From: an uncultured Subdoligranulum sp.
Lineage (GTDB): Bacteria; Bacillota; Clostridia; Oscillospirales; Ruminococcaceae
DNA length: 64,000 bases
Assembly (NCBI GenBank): GCA_900545545.1
Contig: UQZO01000001.1
Location: 372,001 to 436,000 of the forward strand
Direction: 5' to 3'
Positions 34,098 to 42,884 of the stretch are shown one piece after another; position 1 is the first letter of the stretch, and each line of letters begins with the position of its first letter. The notes under the pieces are model-generated. The model did no database searches and was not told the origin of the DNA. It worked only from the letters and a program-made list of their open reading frames with translations. Position numbers and translations under genes: made by a program.

Positions 34098-35732
34098 ATG
34101 GCTAAACAGATTAAGCAGGGCGCTGAAGCCCGCAAGGCGCTGTGCGCCGGTATCGATCAGCTGGCGGATACCGTCAAGGTTACCCTCGGTCCCAAGGGCC
34201 GCAATGTGGTGCTGGCCAAGAAGTTCGGCAGCCCGCTCATCACCAACGATGGTGTCACCATCGCCAAGGAAATTGAGCTGAAGGACGCTTTCGAGAACAT
34301 GGGCGCTCAGCTCGTTCGTGAAGTCGCTACCAAAACCAACGATGCTGCTGGTGACGGCACCACCACCGCGACGGTTCTGGCACAGGCTCTTGTCAATGAG
34401 GGCATGAAGAACGTGACTGCCGGTGCAAACCCGATGGATATCAAGCGTGGTATGCAGAAGGCTGTCAACGCTGCTGTGGAGGCTGTGAAGGCGAACAGCC
34501 AGAAGGTCAATGGCAGCAAGGATATCGCCCGTGTCGGTACCGTTTCTGCCGGCGATGCTGAGATCGGCCAGCTGATTGCTGACGCCATGGAAAAGGTTAC
34601 GGCTGACGGCGTGATCACCATTGAGGAGAACAAGACCACTGCTGAGACCTACACTGAGGTTGTGGAAGGCATGCAGTTCGACCGTGGCTATGTGACTCCC
34701 TACATGGTCACCGATACCGAGAAGATGGAGACCGTTTATGACGACTGCTCCGTCCTGATTACTGATAAGAAGATCAGCGTCTTCCAGGATATCGTTCCTC
34801 TGCTGGAGCAGGTGATCCAGTCCGGCCGCAAGCTGCTCATCATCGCTGAGGATGTTGAGGGCGATGCGTTGTCCAACCTGATCATCAACCGTCTGCGTGG
34901 CGGCCTGAATGTTGTTGCTGTCAAGGCGCCCGGTTTTGGCGATCGCCGCAAGGAAATGCTGCAGGATATTGCCATCCTCACCGGTGGTACCGTCATCAGC
35001 AGCGACCTGGGCTATGAGCTGAAGGATGCCACCATGCAGCTGCTGGGCACTGCTCGCCAGGTCAAGGTCACCAAGGAGAACACCACCATCGTGGGTGGTA
35101 ATGGTGACAAGGATGCCATTGCTGGTCGTGTTGCCCAGATTCGCAGCCAGATCGCGACGGCTACCTCTGATTTCGATCGCGAGAAGCTGCAGGAACGCCT
35201 GGCCAAGATGGCCGGCGGCGTTGCAGTCATCAAGGTTGGCGCCGCTACCGAAGTCGAGATGAAGGACAAGAAGCTCCGCATCGAAGATGCTCTGAACGCA
35301 ACCAAGGCTGCTGTTGAGGAAGGCATCGTTGCTGGCGGCGGCACGGCTACCATCAACACCATTCCCGCCGTGGATAAGGTTGTCGACTCTCTCGAGGGCG
35401 ATGAGCGCACCGGCGCCAAGATCGTCCGTAAGGCTCTGGAAGCTCCTCTGCGTCAGATCGCTGCAAACGCCGGTCTGGAAGGCAGCGTGATCATCGACAA
35501 CATCCTGAAGGCAAACAAGGCCAACTATGGCTTCGATGCACAGAAGGAAGAGTATGTTGAGGATATGATCGAAGCAGGTATCGTCGACCCGACTAAGGTT
35601 ACCCGTTCTGCTCTGGAAAATGCGGCCAGCGTGGCTGCGATGGTCCTGACCACCGAGAGCCTGGTTGCCGATCTGCCGGAACCGCCGGCCCCGGTTGCTC
35701 CCGCGGGTGGTGACATGGGCGGCATGTACTGA
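34098..35732 (+). CDS. groEL: chaperonin GroEL
   Basis: The 60-kDa chaperonin that folds proteins inside a double ring with ATP. It has the ATP-binding DGTTTATVLAQ, the conserved AVKAPGFGDRRKEML, and the C-terminal GGDMGGMY tail of the family. The 544 residues are standard, and AAAGGAGATA precedes the ATG. Codon use is strongly biased as in highly expressed genes. Confidence 0.98.
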   Translation: MAKQIKQGAEARKALCAGIDQLADTVKVTLGPKGRNVVLAKKFGSPLITNDGVTIAKEIELKDAFENMGAQLVREVATKTNDAAGDGTTTATVLAQALVNEGMKNVTAGANPMDIKRGMQKAVNAAVEAVKANSQKVNGSKDIARVGTVSAGDAEIGQLIADAMEKVTADGVITIEENKTTAETYTEVVEGMQFDRGYVTPYMVTDTEKMETVYDDCSVLITDKKISVFQDIVPLLEQVIQSGRKLLIIAEDVEGDALSNLIINRLRGGLNVVAVKAPGFGDRRKEMLQDIAILTGGTVISSDLGYELKDATMQLLGTARQVKVTKENTTIVGGNGDKDAIAGRVAQIRSQIATATSDFDREKLQERLAKMAGGVAVIKVGAATEVEMKDKKLRIEDALNATKAAVEEGIVAGGGTATINTIPAVDKVVDSLEGDERTGAKIVRKALEAPLRQIAANAGLEGSVIIDNILKANKANYGFDAQKEEYVEDMIEAGIVDPTKVTRSALENAASVAAMVLTTESLVADLPEPPAPVAPAGGDMGGMY

Positions 35733-35763
35733 TACCGCTCAGCAACTGAATAACAAAATGTAA

Positions 35764-35806
35764 ACAATCCCCGGAACTTCTTCAGAAGTCCCGGGGATTG
35801 TTTTTT
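35764..35806 (+). terminator. terminator after groEL
   Basis: CAATCCCCGG (35765-35774) and CCGGGGATTG (35791-35800), with an inner ACTTC/GAAGT stem, followed by six T (35801-35806). Confidence 0.9.
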
Positions 35807-35844
35807 GCGTTCAAGATGTTATGCAGGTGCGACAAAAGAAACCG

Positions 35845-36708
35845 TCAGGAATCTTTGTTATTGGGTTTTGCTTCGGGAACTACGGTATCCGACGGCAAGG
35901 TGCTGTTATTGGGGACAGGGATAAAGCGCTTGACAAATTTGCCTTTGCCGCGGCTGCGAACATAAAAATAGCCGATAATGGAGAACAGCAACGCACCAAT
36001 GAAATTCACGAAAAGATCTTCCATTGTATCCAACAGACCGATGTCCAGATATCCGCCAAGGCCTAAGGCGGTTTGCGTGCCGTCAGACTGTACGACGATC
36101 ACATCGGTGATGTTGCGCAGCACAACGGGATGGTTACCGCCGGTGGGATCCAGAAGAATTGTGCCGATGGTGTGTACGATGGAATCCTTTTGCATATCCA
36201 GGAAGAAAAGCTGATCCATAATGCATTCGAAAAATTCCCATACAACACCGACGGTCATGGAAAAGCAGAACGCTACAATTGCCAGATAAAGGGGAGAGAG
36301 GTGAAAGCGCACACGGCTGGTTCGGTTCAGGATATCCAGCAAGGAAAAGCCGATGGCCGCACACAAAAATCCGTTCATCGTGTGCAGTACCGTATCCCAA
36401 TAGGGAAATGTGACATAGTATGCACCGATTTCTCCCAGAATTTCGGCGGCGTAAATGAACAGCAGGATAATGATTTCCAGTGTGTTGGGAAGATCAATGT
36501 CCAGCTTGCGCTCCAACAGGGAAGGCATTGCAAACAGGAAAAGAGTTAGCACACACAGAAAAACGTTCTCGAAATTGCGGTTGAAGATCTGGGCCAGCAT
36601 AACTAGCACGACGGAAGTACGTAAAAAAATATAGACGGCTGTTACCGCCTTCTTTTCTTTCCATAGAGTTTTCAGTTCTTCCCGTTTCGTGCGCTTGGGG
36701 TGTTCCAT
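35845..36708 (-). CDS. multi-pass membrane protein of unknown function
   Basis: A 287-residue protein with about six membrane helices. The stretch WDTVLHTMNGFLCAAIGF and VGVVWEFFECIMDQ resemble the YjdF/DUF2238 membrane family, with conserved His and Glu in the membrane. Both termini look cytosolic, with a Lys/Arg-rich N-terminus and a Pro/Asn-rich tail. It follows the 72-residue Cys-rich gene by 12 bases and shares its promoter. Confidence 0.65.
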   Translation of the reverse strand: MEHPKRTKREELKTLWKEKKAVTAVYIFLRTSVVLVMLAQIFNRNFENVFLCVLTLFLFAMPSLLERKLDIDLPNTLEIIILLFIYAAEILGEIGAYYVTFPYWDTVLHTMNGFLCAAIGFSLLDILNRTSRVRFHLSPLYLAIVAFCFSMTVGVVWEFFECIMDQLFFLDMQKDSIVHTIGTILLDPTGGNHPVVLRNITDVIVVQSDGTQTALGLGGYLDIGLLDTMEDLFVNFIGALLFSIIGYFYVRSRGKGKFVKRFIPVPNNSTLPSDTVVPEAKPNNKDS

Positions 36709-36720
36709 GGTAGTCTCCTT

Positions 36721-36939
36721 TTAGTCCAGCGTGAAATCTTTGGGGTCCAGTTCTGGCAGAACCTGGCGATGGGGTACGCGCATGAGGGGGTCATAGCAAA
36801 AACGGCGGCAGTAATAGTAGGGGGAAACAACACCTTTCAGCTTGCACAGCACCATTTTGGGATCGGATGCAGGGGTACCATGCAAACAGTAACTGCAGGC
36901 AGGGGAAATCTTACTGCCATAATACGTCTTTTTGAACAT
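36721..36939 (-). CDS. small Cys-rich protein, probably zinc-binding
   Basis: The 72 residues hold CSYCLHG (C-x2-C), VLCKLKGVVSP and YYCRRFCYDPLMRVP, six cysteines in all, four of which are spaced for one zinc ribbon. The C-terminal segment YDPLMRVPHRQVLPELDPKDFTL is reminiscent of small conserved proteins in gut Clostridia whose function is not known to me. A GGGGTGA site precedes the start. Confidence 0.7.
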   Translation of the reverse strand: MFKKTYYGSKISPACSYCLHGTPASDPKMVLCKLKGVVSPYYYCRRFCYDPLMRVPHRQVLPELDPKDFTLD

Positions 36940-36977
36940 AGCGTCACCCCAAACCTGATAAAATATTCCTGCCGTTT

Positions 36978-38027
36978 CTATTTATTATAGAAGTTTTGCC
37001 GTACCTTGTAAAGAGCGGCGCAGAGGAAGACAAAACCGACGATAGCTGCATCCAAAGGAAGGCGCTGGGTTGTGATAACGCGGTCTGCCAGTGTCCGATA
37101 TACCGTAGATGCCCCAGGCAAATATCGTACGGAAAGACGAATCATGAAAAGGAAGCAAGCCAAATGAATGCATCGCTGAATCAGGAGAAGGCGCAGTGGA
37201 ACAGCCCCCTGTGAGAGAAGAAGAATCTGAGCCCAGACAGAAACGCCTAGCAGACTCAGACAGGCACAACAGCCGTACAGCGCTGCACGACCGCCCAAGG
37301 AAGCAAAATCCGCACAACCGGAACTGATTTCCAGAAAGGCGTTTACGACAGGCGCAGACCATACGGAGTTGGGCAGATAAGGCAGCAGTACCGCAGCAAC
37401 AGTGCGGAAAAAAAGCACGCAGCCACATACTTGCAAACTGCTGTTCACGGCACTGCTGATGGAGCGGGGGAGGCTGGGCGCGCTGTGTCTGGTGGGAGTG
37501 GGATTCTGCAAAGATGCATCCTGCGGAAGCAGCGGAAGGCAAAAGGCTGTACTGAGAAAATTGGCGGCTAACTGCATCCCGTACAATAAGACGCCCAGTT
37601 GCAGGTTGCCCAATAAAAATCCTCCGACGCAGGAAATTACAAATCCCGGACTTGAGCAACAGCCAAGCATCATCACCAATGCGGATTCCCGTTCGGAAAG
37701 TTTTCTGTCCCGGTACAGGCTGCCGGTAAGCTGGGCACAGACGGCGTATCCACCGAACCAGGAAAGCAATACAGCTGCCGCACCGGATTTTTCGTGTATT
37801 CCGGACAGGCGGGCCAGAACGCCAAATAACCGCCCTTCCAACGGGCAGGAAAGCAAAAGGTCGCACAGTACAAAAAATGGAAACAGCGCAGGCAGGACCG
37901 TATAAACGCATAAGGAAATGCCGTTTTGAAACCCCTGGGCGGCAGCTTGCGCATTGCACAGGAGCAATCCGCCCAATACCGGGCAGCCACAGGCCGGCAG
38001 ATAGGTGGTTTTCCAACGCTGACTCAT
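36978..38027 (-). CDS. ylbJ: YlbJ-like sporulation integral membrane protein
   Basis: The 349-residue, strongly hydrophobic protein has about eight membrane helices and the nucleoside-recognition/gate-type features of YlbJ and spore-maturation proteins (VLPALFPFFVLCDLL, LSWFGGYAVCAQLTG, MMLGCCSSPGFVISCVGG). The start at ATG 38027 is seven bases after GGAGGT; an in-frame ATG at 38042 lies before that site. In Bacillus, ylbJ is a mother-cell gene. It is divergent from yqfC, so this corner groups sporulation membrane genes. Confidence 0.75.
   Translation of the reverse strand: MSQRWKTTYLPACGCPVLGGLLLCNAQAAAQGFQNGISLCVYTVLPALFPFFVLCDLLLSCPLEGRLFGVLARLSGIHEKSGAAAVLLSWFGGYAVCAQLTGSLYRDRKLSERESALVMMLGCCSSPGFVISCVGGFLLGNLQLGVLLYGMQLAANFLSTAFCLPLLPQDASLQNPTPTRHSAPSLPRSISSAVNSSLQVCGCVLFFRTVAAVLLPYLPNSVWSAPVVNAFLEISSGCADFASLGGRAALYGCCACLSLLGVSVWAQILLLSQGAVPLRLLLIQRCIHLACFLFMIRLSVRYLPGASTVYRTLADRVITTQRLPLDAAIVGFVFLCAALYKVRQNFYNK
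36984..37012 (-). promoter_or_regulatory. promoter of the Cys-rich/membrane-protein pair
   Basis: On the minus strand TTTACA (37007-37012), 17 bases, TATAAT (36984-36989). It lies inside the 3' end of the upstream ylbJ-like gene and would start transcription near 36977, 38 bases before the small gene. Confidence 0.72.
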
Positions 38028-38089
38028 AGAACAGACCTCCATAGGCGTATATTGGGATGATTGGTACTGTGACTGGGGAGGGTATGCGC

Positions 38090-38410
38090 ATGAAACCTCG
38101 GAAACCGAAAGCAAAACGCAACCGGAAAGAGACCGTTTCTTTGCGCGGCATGCTGGCACAGCCACCCTCCGCTTTTTACCGTCTTCCGGAGTTTGAGCTG
38201 CGCGGCGGGTATCTGGTCACCGAGGGATGCCGCCGCGTGCTGGACTTTGAGCCGGAAAAAATCTGCCTGGATATGGGCAACTTTATAGTAACATTTTATG
38301 GCACCGAACTTCGGATAGAATCGTTGACCGGTAAAAGACTGATTCTGGCCGGGCGCATTGCCAACATTTCCTTTCGGAACAAGTGGGAGGTGTCGGAGCA
38401 TGGCACATAA
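38090..38410 (+). CDS. yqfC: YqfC family sporulation protein
   Basis: The 106-residue protein belongs to the YabP/YqfC family: a basic N-terminus, then AFYRLPEFELRGGYLVTEGCRRVLDFEPEKICLDMGNFIV-like text, matching the family's beta-rich core (residues about 30-105). The start is ATG 38090, eight bases after GGGGAGG; two upstream in-frame ATG codons (38057, 38084) lack spacing. It precedes yqfD with an 11-base overlap, the usual order. Confidence 0.88.
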   Translation: MKPRKPKAKRNRKETVSLRGMLAQPPSAFYRLPEFELRGGYLVTEGCRRVLDFEPEKICLDMGNFIVTFYGTELRIESLTGKRLILAGRIANISFRNKWEVSEHGT

Positions 38411-39551
38411 CGTGTGGGTGGCGGATCGGTTCTGGTTTACGATTCAAGGCAAAAATCCGCAGCGTTTTTTGAATCTGGCGGTATCGGAAAAAATACATCT
38501 GGCGTATCTGCACTGGATACCGGATGGTTTGATGGCCCAGGGGCTTGGCCCGGATTATGAGAGGCTGCGGGACCTGGCAGCAAAGGGAGGGTGGTCGTTT
38601 TCGGTACAGAAACGGCGCGGCCCCGGCCTTTTTTTGGAACGCCTTCTGGCACGTCCCGGAATTTTGGCGGGGACGGTGCTGTTCGCTGTTTTGCTACAGG
38701 GTATGGGAAGCTTTGTCTGGACAATCCAATTTGGCGAGCTAAGCGGGGAAACACAACATCAAATGCGAAACTTGCTGGTCGAATGCGGAATATATGAGGG
38801 CGCGGTCCTGGATGAGCAAACACTGGCGATGGCTCAGGCACAAGCGCTGCAGCAAAGTGAGGTGTTTGGTTGGGTAAGCCTGAATTTTACAGATGGGGGT
38901 CTGTCTATTGAAAGTACGGATGCACAATACCAGACAATCCGGGAAGAGCCGCTTTTACAGCCCCTGTATGCAAAGGCGGCCGGGGAGATCGTGGCAGTAG
39001 AAGCGGAAAGCGGCTTTGCGGCAGTGGTACCGAGACAGCAGGTTGAGCAGGGGCAACTGCTGGTAGATGTGGTGCGTCTGGACCGGGATGGCAACGAAAT
39101 ACGCCAGGGTGCCAGTGGTCGGATCATGGCGCGGTGCGAAAAAGCGTATACGATATTTCAACCCTATTCGACTACGCAAAAGGTACTGGATGGAAGTACG
39201 GTAACACAGAATACCCTTTGCGTTTTTGGCACAATGTGGCAGGGGGAAGAACCTGACGTGCCGGAGCAGTGCGTTGTACAAACCGACTGGCAGCCGCTTC
39301 GGGTAGGACGGCTGAGTCTGCCAGGGTGCATTTGCAGTAAAACCTTTTGGCCCCAGACAGAACAAACGGTATCCTATACCCAAAAACAAGCGGAAGCACT
39401 GGCACGTCGTGCCTGCCGGGCGGAACTGTACAACGAGTTCCCTGATGCAGAAATTGAGTCTCAGATGTGTGAAGTGGAACCGGAAGCGGAGGGGGTGACC
39501 TGTACAATTTCATACCGTTTTTGCGCCAATATTGCCACAGTGCAATCATAA
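38400..39551 (+). CDS. yqfD: sporulation protein YqfD
   Basis: A 383-residue protein with an N-terminal cytosolic part, one clear membrane helix (about 80-105, GILAGTVLFAVLLQGMGSFVW) and a long extracytoplasmic part with LVECGIYEGAVLDEQTL and the AGEIVAVEAESGFAAV barrel, as in YqfD. The start at ATG 38400 overlaps the yqfC end and has GGGAGG nine bases before it. Its role is known only as needed for sporulation; here it opens the phoH-era block. Confidence 0.88.
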   Translation: MAHNVWVADRFWFTIQGKNPQRFLNLAVSEKIHLAYLHWIPDGLMAQGLGPDYERLRDLAAKGGWSFSVQKRRGPGLFLERLLARPGILAGTVLFAVLLQGMGSFVWTIQFGELSGETQHQMRNLLVECGIYEGAVLDEQTLAMAQAQALQQSEVFGWVSLNFTDGGLSIESTDAQYQTIREEPLLQPLYAKAAGEIVAVEAESGFAAVVPRQQVEQGQLLVDVVRLDRDGNEIRQGASGRIMARCEKAYTIFQPYSTTQKVLDGSTVTQNTLCVFGTMWQGEEPDVPEQCVVQTDWQPLRVGRLSLPGCICSKTFWPQTEQTVSYTQKQAEALARRACRAELYNEFPDAEIESQMCEVEPEAEGVTCTISYRFCANIATVQS

Positions 39552-39642
39552 AACTACGCTTTAGGGCATTGGAAATCCTGCTGCCAAAAGAAAAAAGAAA
39601 ATTTTGTGCATAATAGACAATTTCTTTTGGCAAATATTGTGA

Positions 39643-39648
39643 TATAAT
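39643..39648 (+). promoter_or_regulatory. -10 element before phoH
   Basis: TATAAT lies 44 bases before the TTG start. No good -35 is found at 16-18 bases. If used, transcription begins near 39655, just past the ATG at 39653, which argues against that ATG as the start of phoH. Confidence 0.5.
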
Positions 39649-39691
39649 CTGAATGGGTTATTATGACATTCGATTGACGGAGGATGGGAAT

Positions 39692-40657
39692 TTGGCAGAG
39701 CGATCCATTGAATTGGACAGCATTGAACTGGCCGCTGCCATTTTTGGCAATTGTGATCAAAACATTCACCTGCTGGAAAAGGAGTTCAACGTAACGGCGG
39801 TTTGCCGCGGGTCTGAGCTGCGCTTTTCCGGTGCGGAAAAGGATGTAGTGGCTGCTGCGCATGCGGTGGACGGTATGGTGACCCTGATGCAAAACCATAC
39901 CCCGCTGGAAGAACAGACGGTGCGGTATTGTATCAGCCTGGCCCGCGATGGCGAGGAAAAACGGCTGCGAGAATTGACGGACGATTTTGTGGCGGTGACC
40001 GCCAAGGGCCGTCCCATTCATCCCAAAACGTTGGGGCAGCGGGAGTATCTGGCGGCAATCCGCAAACATGCCATCACTTTTGGCGTTGGCCCGGCGGGTA
40101 CCGGCAAGACATATCTTGCTGTAGCCATGGCGGTCAAGGCTTTCAAATCCAAGGATGTCAGCCGGATCATTCTGACGCGCCCGGCGGTGGAAGCGGGAGA
40201 AAAGCTTGGCTTCCTGCCCGGTGATCTGCAAAATAAGGTGGACCCCTATCTGCGCCCGCTGTATGACGGCCTGTTCGATCTGCTCGGAGCAGAAACGTTC
40301 CAGAAACTTTTTGAAAAGCAGATTATTGAAGTGGCGCCGTTGGCTTATATGCGCGGCCGTACGCTGGACGATGCCTTCATCATTCTGGATGAAGCACAGA
40401 ACACGACACCTGAACAGATGAAGATGTTCCTGACGCGTATGGGTGTAGGCAGCAAAGTGGTTGTGACGGGCGACGTTACGCAGGTGGATTTGCCCGATAA
40501 AGTACGCAGCGGCCTTGTGGATGCACTGCAGATTCTCCGCAATGTGGAAGGAATTGCACAGGTCCGTTTGACGGAAAAGGACGTTGTGCGTCATCGTCTG
40601 GTGCAGGAGATTGTAAAAGCTTATGAAAAGGCGGCCGAGCAGTCGGTCAAAAAATAA
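39692..40657 (+). CDS. phoH: PhoH family ATPase
   Basis: A 321-residue P-loop protein linked to RNA metabolism. Walker A is GPAGTGKTY, Walker B is AFIILDEAQNTTPEQMKM, and a KH-like region lies at about 25-85. I chose TTG 39692, six bases after GGAGGAT, giving the family start AERSIELDSIELAAAIFGN; the ATG at 39653 would add 13 residues but overlaps the predicted transcription start. ybeY follows after 28 bases, as in most Firmicutes; the HD membrane gene yqfF often found in this block is missing. Confidence 0.92.
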   Translation: MAERSIELDSIELAAAIFGNCDQNIHLLEKEFNVTAVCRGSELRFSGAEKDVVAAAHAVDGMVTLMQNHTPLEEQTVRYCISLARDGEEKRLRELTDDFVAVTAKGRPIHPKTLGQREYLAAIRKHAITFGVGPAGTGKTYLAVAMAVKAFKSKDVSRIILTRPAVEAGEKLGFLPGDLQNKVDPYLRPLYDGLFDLLGAETFQKLFEKQIIEVAPLAYMRGRTLDDAFIILDEAQNTTPEQMKMFLTRMGVGSKVVVTGDVTQVDLPDKVRSGLVDALQILRNVEGIAQVRLTEKDVVRHRLVQEIVKAYEKAAEQSVKK

Positions 40658-40685
40658 AAATTCGGAAACAGGAGGTTGATACCCT

Positions 40686-41186
40686 ATGTCCAATAAAGTT
40701 CTGATTACCAACGACCAGAACGTTGTAAAGGTCCCGTCCGGCCTGCGTATCCTGATTCGCCGCAGCTGCAATGCGGTGCTGGATTTTGAAAAGTTTGAAG
40801 GTTCCGCAGAAATCAGCGTTACGTTTGTAGACAACAACCGTATCCACGAACTGAATAAACAATACCGTGACAAAGATTCTGCCACCGATGTTCTGAGTTT
40901 TCCCATGGGAGAAAACGGAGAATATGACATCGACGAAGACAACGGCTGCAAGATTCTGGGGGATATCGTCATTTCGATGGAACGCGCAATGGAGCAGGCA
41001 GAGTTGTATGGCCATACCCTGCAGCGGGAAGTGGCCTACCTGACGGTACATTCGATGCTGCATCTGCTGGGGTATGATCATGAGGCCAGCGGACTGGAAG
41101 CCGTGCGTATGCGGGAAAAGGAGGAAGCGGTGCTGATCAAACTGGGTTTGCCGCGCACTGTTTCGTATACCAGTGATGAAATCTGA
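40686..41186 (+). CDS. ybeY: endoribonuclease YbeY
   Basis: Metal-dependent RNase for 16S rRNA 3'-end maturation and ribosome quality control. The three-His zinc motif HSMLHLLGYDHE is complete, and the SATDVLSFP segment precedes it. The 166 residues fit. AGGAGGTTGAT is the ribosome binding site. dgkA begins inside its last codons. Confidence 0.95.
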   Translation: MSNKVLITNDQNVVKVPSGLRILIRRSCNAVLDFEKFEGSAEISVTFVDNNRIHELNKQYRDKDSATDVLSFPMGENGEYDIDEDNGCKILGDIVISMERAMEQAELYGHTLQREVAYLTVHSMLHLLGYDHEASGLEAVRMREKEEAVLIKLGLPRTVSYTSDEI

Positions 41187-41673
41187 GATCAAACGCTTTG
41201 GCCGCGGCTTTGTCTATGCGTGGAACGGGATTCTCGCCGCAGTACACCAGGAGCGGAATTTTCGTTTTCATCTTTGCGCAGCGTGCTATGCTCTGGCAGC
41301 ATGCTGGCTGGCAGAACTATCCCGTGTTGAATGGGCACTGATTCTTTTTTGCATTGCCGCAGTTCTTGCTATGGAGCTCATGAACTCTGCCGTGGAACGC
41401 GCGGTGGACAAGCCGGATACCACCCACTGGTGGAGTGCCGGCGCAGCCAAGGATATGGCGGCCGGTGCGGTACTGATTACGGCGCTGGGGGCACTCGTCA
41501 TCGGCTGCTGCCTGCTGCTGCCGCAGCTTTCCAAAATCATGGGCCGTCTTTTGGCGATGCCCTGGCTCGGCATCTTGCTTCTGGCCGCACTGATTCCGGC
41601 GTATCTTTTTATCTTCCGTTATCACAACGCAACACAGAAAGGCGAAACAACGAATGGCAAAACCGATTCCTGA
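41176..41673 (+). CDS. dgkA: undecaprenol/diacylglycerol kinase family protein
   Basis: A small membrane kinase that phosphorylates undecaprenol or diacylglycerol. Three or four helices are visible with the catalytic ELMNSAVERAVD (the E-x3-N-x-A-x2-E pattern), preceded by RNFRFHLCA. The start is ATG 41176; the in-frame GTG at 41173 is one codon upstream. It overlaps ybeY by 11 bases and era by 20. At 165 residues it carries an extra C-terminal helix and tail compared with the usual about 125. Confidence 0.9.
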   Translation: MKSEIKRFGRGFVYAWNGILAAVHQERNFRFHLCAACYALAACWLAELSRVEWALILFCIAAVLAMELMNSAVERAVDKPDTTHWWSAGAAKDMAAGAVLITALGALVIGCCLLLPQLSKIMGRLLAMPWLGILLLAALIPAYLFIFRYHNATQKGETTNGKTDS

Positions 41674-42565
41674 AATGCCCAGCAGCGTATTTGTGGCACT
41701 TGTGGGCCGGCCCAATGTGGGTAAATCCAGCCTGACCAACTATTTGGTGGGGGAAAAGGTCGCAATTGTGACACAGAAACCGCAGACTACACGCAGCCGT
41801 ATCACCGGTGTCATCACCAAGGGGCCTGTGCAGTATGTCCTGATGGACACGCCCGGCATTCACAAGACGCACAACAAGCTGGATGCCCGTATGACACAGA
41901 CGGCTGCGGCCAGCCTGAAAGATGTGGACGTTACGATGATGCTGTTTGAACCGGCGGGGGATTTTACCGAGTCGGAACTTACGATGATCAAAGCCTTGCA
42001 GAAAGGCGGTCCGGCGATTGCCGTCATCAACAAGGTGGATTTGCTGGACAGCTTTGCGGCACTGGAACAGCGCAAACGTCAGCTGGAAGAGTTTGGCTGC
42101 TTTGATACGATTGTGACGGTATCGGCAAAAGATGGGACGGGCTGTGAGGACTTGTTTGCCTTGCTGAAGCCCTACGGCAACGAAGGCCCCCATTATTTTG
42201 ACGACGATGCCTTTACTGATATGCCGGAAAAGGAATTGGTTGCCGAGCTGGTGCGGGAAAAAGCACTGCTTTTCATGCGGGAAGAAATCCCCCACGGCAT
42301 CGCTGTTGTGGTGGAGCGCTTTAAGGAGCGCCCCGATAAAGATCTGATTGATATCGATGTGGATATTTACTGTGAACGAAAAAGCCACAAAGGTATGATT
42401 ATTGGCAAGGGCGGCCAGATGCTGAAAAAAATCGCATCGGCTGCGCGCATGGATATTGAGGAATTGTTGGGTGTAAAGGTGAATCTTCAGTGCTGGGTCA
42501 AGGTGCGCGAAGATTGGCGCGACAACGAACGGCTTCTGAATTCGTTGGGATTCGCCAAGCCCTGA
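41654..42565 (+). CDS. era: GTPase Era
   Basis: Ribosome-assembly GTPase binding the 3' end of 16S rRNA. G-motifs: GRPNVGKSS, DTPGIHK, NKVD, and SAKDG. A KH domain fills the C-terminal about 80 residues (GMIIGKGGQMLKKIASAAR). The 303 residues are standard. Its start lies in the dgkA tail. Confidence 0.96.
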   Translation: MAKPIPEMPSSVFVALVGRPNVGKSSLTNYLVGEKVAIVTQKPQTTRSRITGVITKGPVQYVLMDTPGIHKTHNKLDARMTQTAAASLKDVDVTMMLFEPAGDFTESELTMIKALQKGGPAIAVINKVDLLDSFAALEQRKRQLEEFGCFDTIVTVSAKDGTGCEDLFALLKPYGNEGPHYFDDDAFTDMPEKELVAELVREKALLFMREEIPHGIAVVVERFKERPDKDLIDIDVDIYCERKSHKGMIIGKGGQMLKKIASAARMDIEELLGVKVNLQCWVKVREDWRDNERLLNSLGFAKP

Positions 42566-42612
42566 CAGATTCCCCGGTGCCCCGGTTGGACAACTTTTCC
42601 GTTTGCACTGTG

Positions 42613-42651
42613 CTATGATGGCAGCAGCCAGAAAGGAGGCTGCCATCATGG
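42613..42651 (+). promoter_or_regulatory. inverted repeat over the yqzL start region
   Basis: ATGATGGCAGC (42615-42625) and GCTGCCATCAT (42639-42649) are perfect complements, extended outward by a wobble and a C-G pair. The loop carries AAAGGAG, the ribosome binding site of yqzL, and the right arm covers the first two bases of its ATG (42648-42650). The left arm overlaps an extended -10 element, TGCTATGAT (42611-42619), so it could instead be an operator over a promoter. Confidence 0.55.
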
Positions 42652-42884
42652 TTTGTTCGGCGGGGGATTGGGCACGGTTTGCACAAACCGGAAGTATTTA
42701 CGACTACTTGCAGTATAAATCGCAGCAGAGTGTGCTGCGGGAGGATGACAATGCAGATCGCGACGACGGGCCTGGTGCTGCGCCAGGTCAAAGTGGGGGA
42801 AGCCGATCAGATTCTGACGCTGCTGACCCCCGATCTGGGTGTCATCTCGGCGTCTGCCAAGGGGAGCCTGCGGCTGAAAAATAA
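42648..42884 (+). CDS. yqzL: YqzL-like small protein
   Basis: AAAGGAGG (42632-42639) lies eight bases before the ATG. The first 30 residues, with GDWARFAQTGSIYDYLQYK, match the pattern of YqzL (Trp, Phe, TG-x-I/V, YL-x-x-K), which sits between era and recO in Bacillus. The family is about 45-50 residues; here the frame runs on for 78, with the last about 45 read out of frame through recO, giving a Ser/Gly/Asp-rich tail. The long tail may be real or this frame may simply lack an early stop. Confidence 0.6.
   Translation: MVCSAGDWARFAQTGSIYDYLQYKSQQSVLREDDNADRDDGPGAAPGQSGGSRSDSDAADPRSGCHLGVCQGEPAAEK

Noticed and set aside
36985..38151. Second minus-strand frame within the ylbJ-like gene, in another phase
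   Set aside because: Cys/Arg/Ser-rich text without membrane pattern, whereas the chosen phase gives regular hydrophobic helices and a good ribosome binding site.
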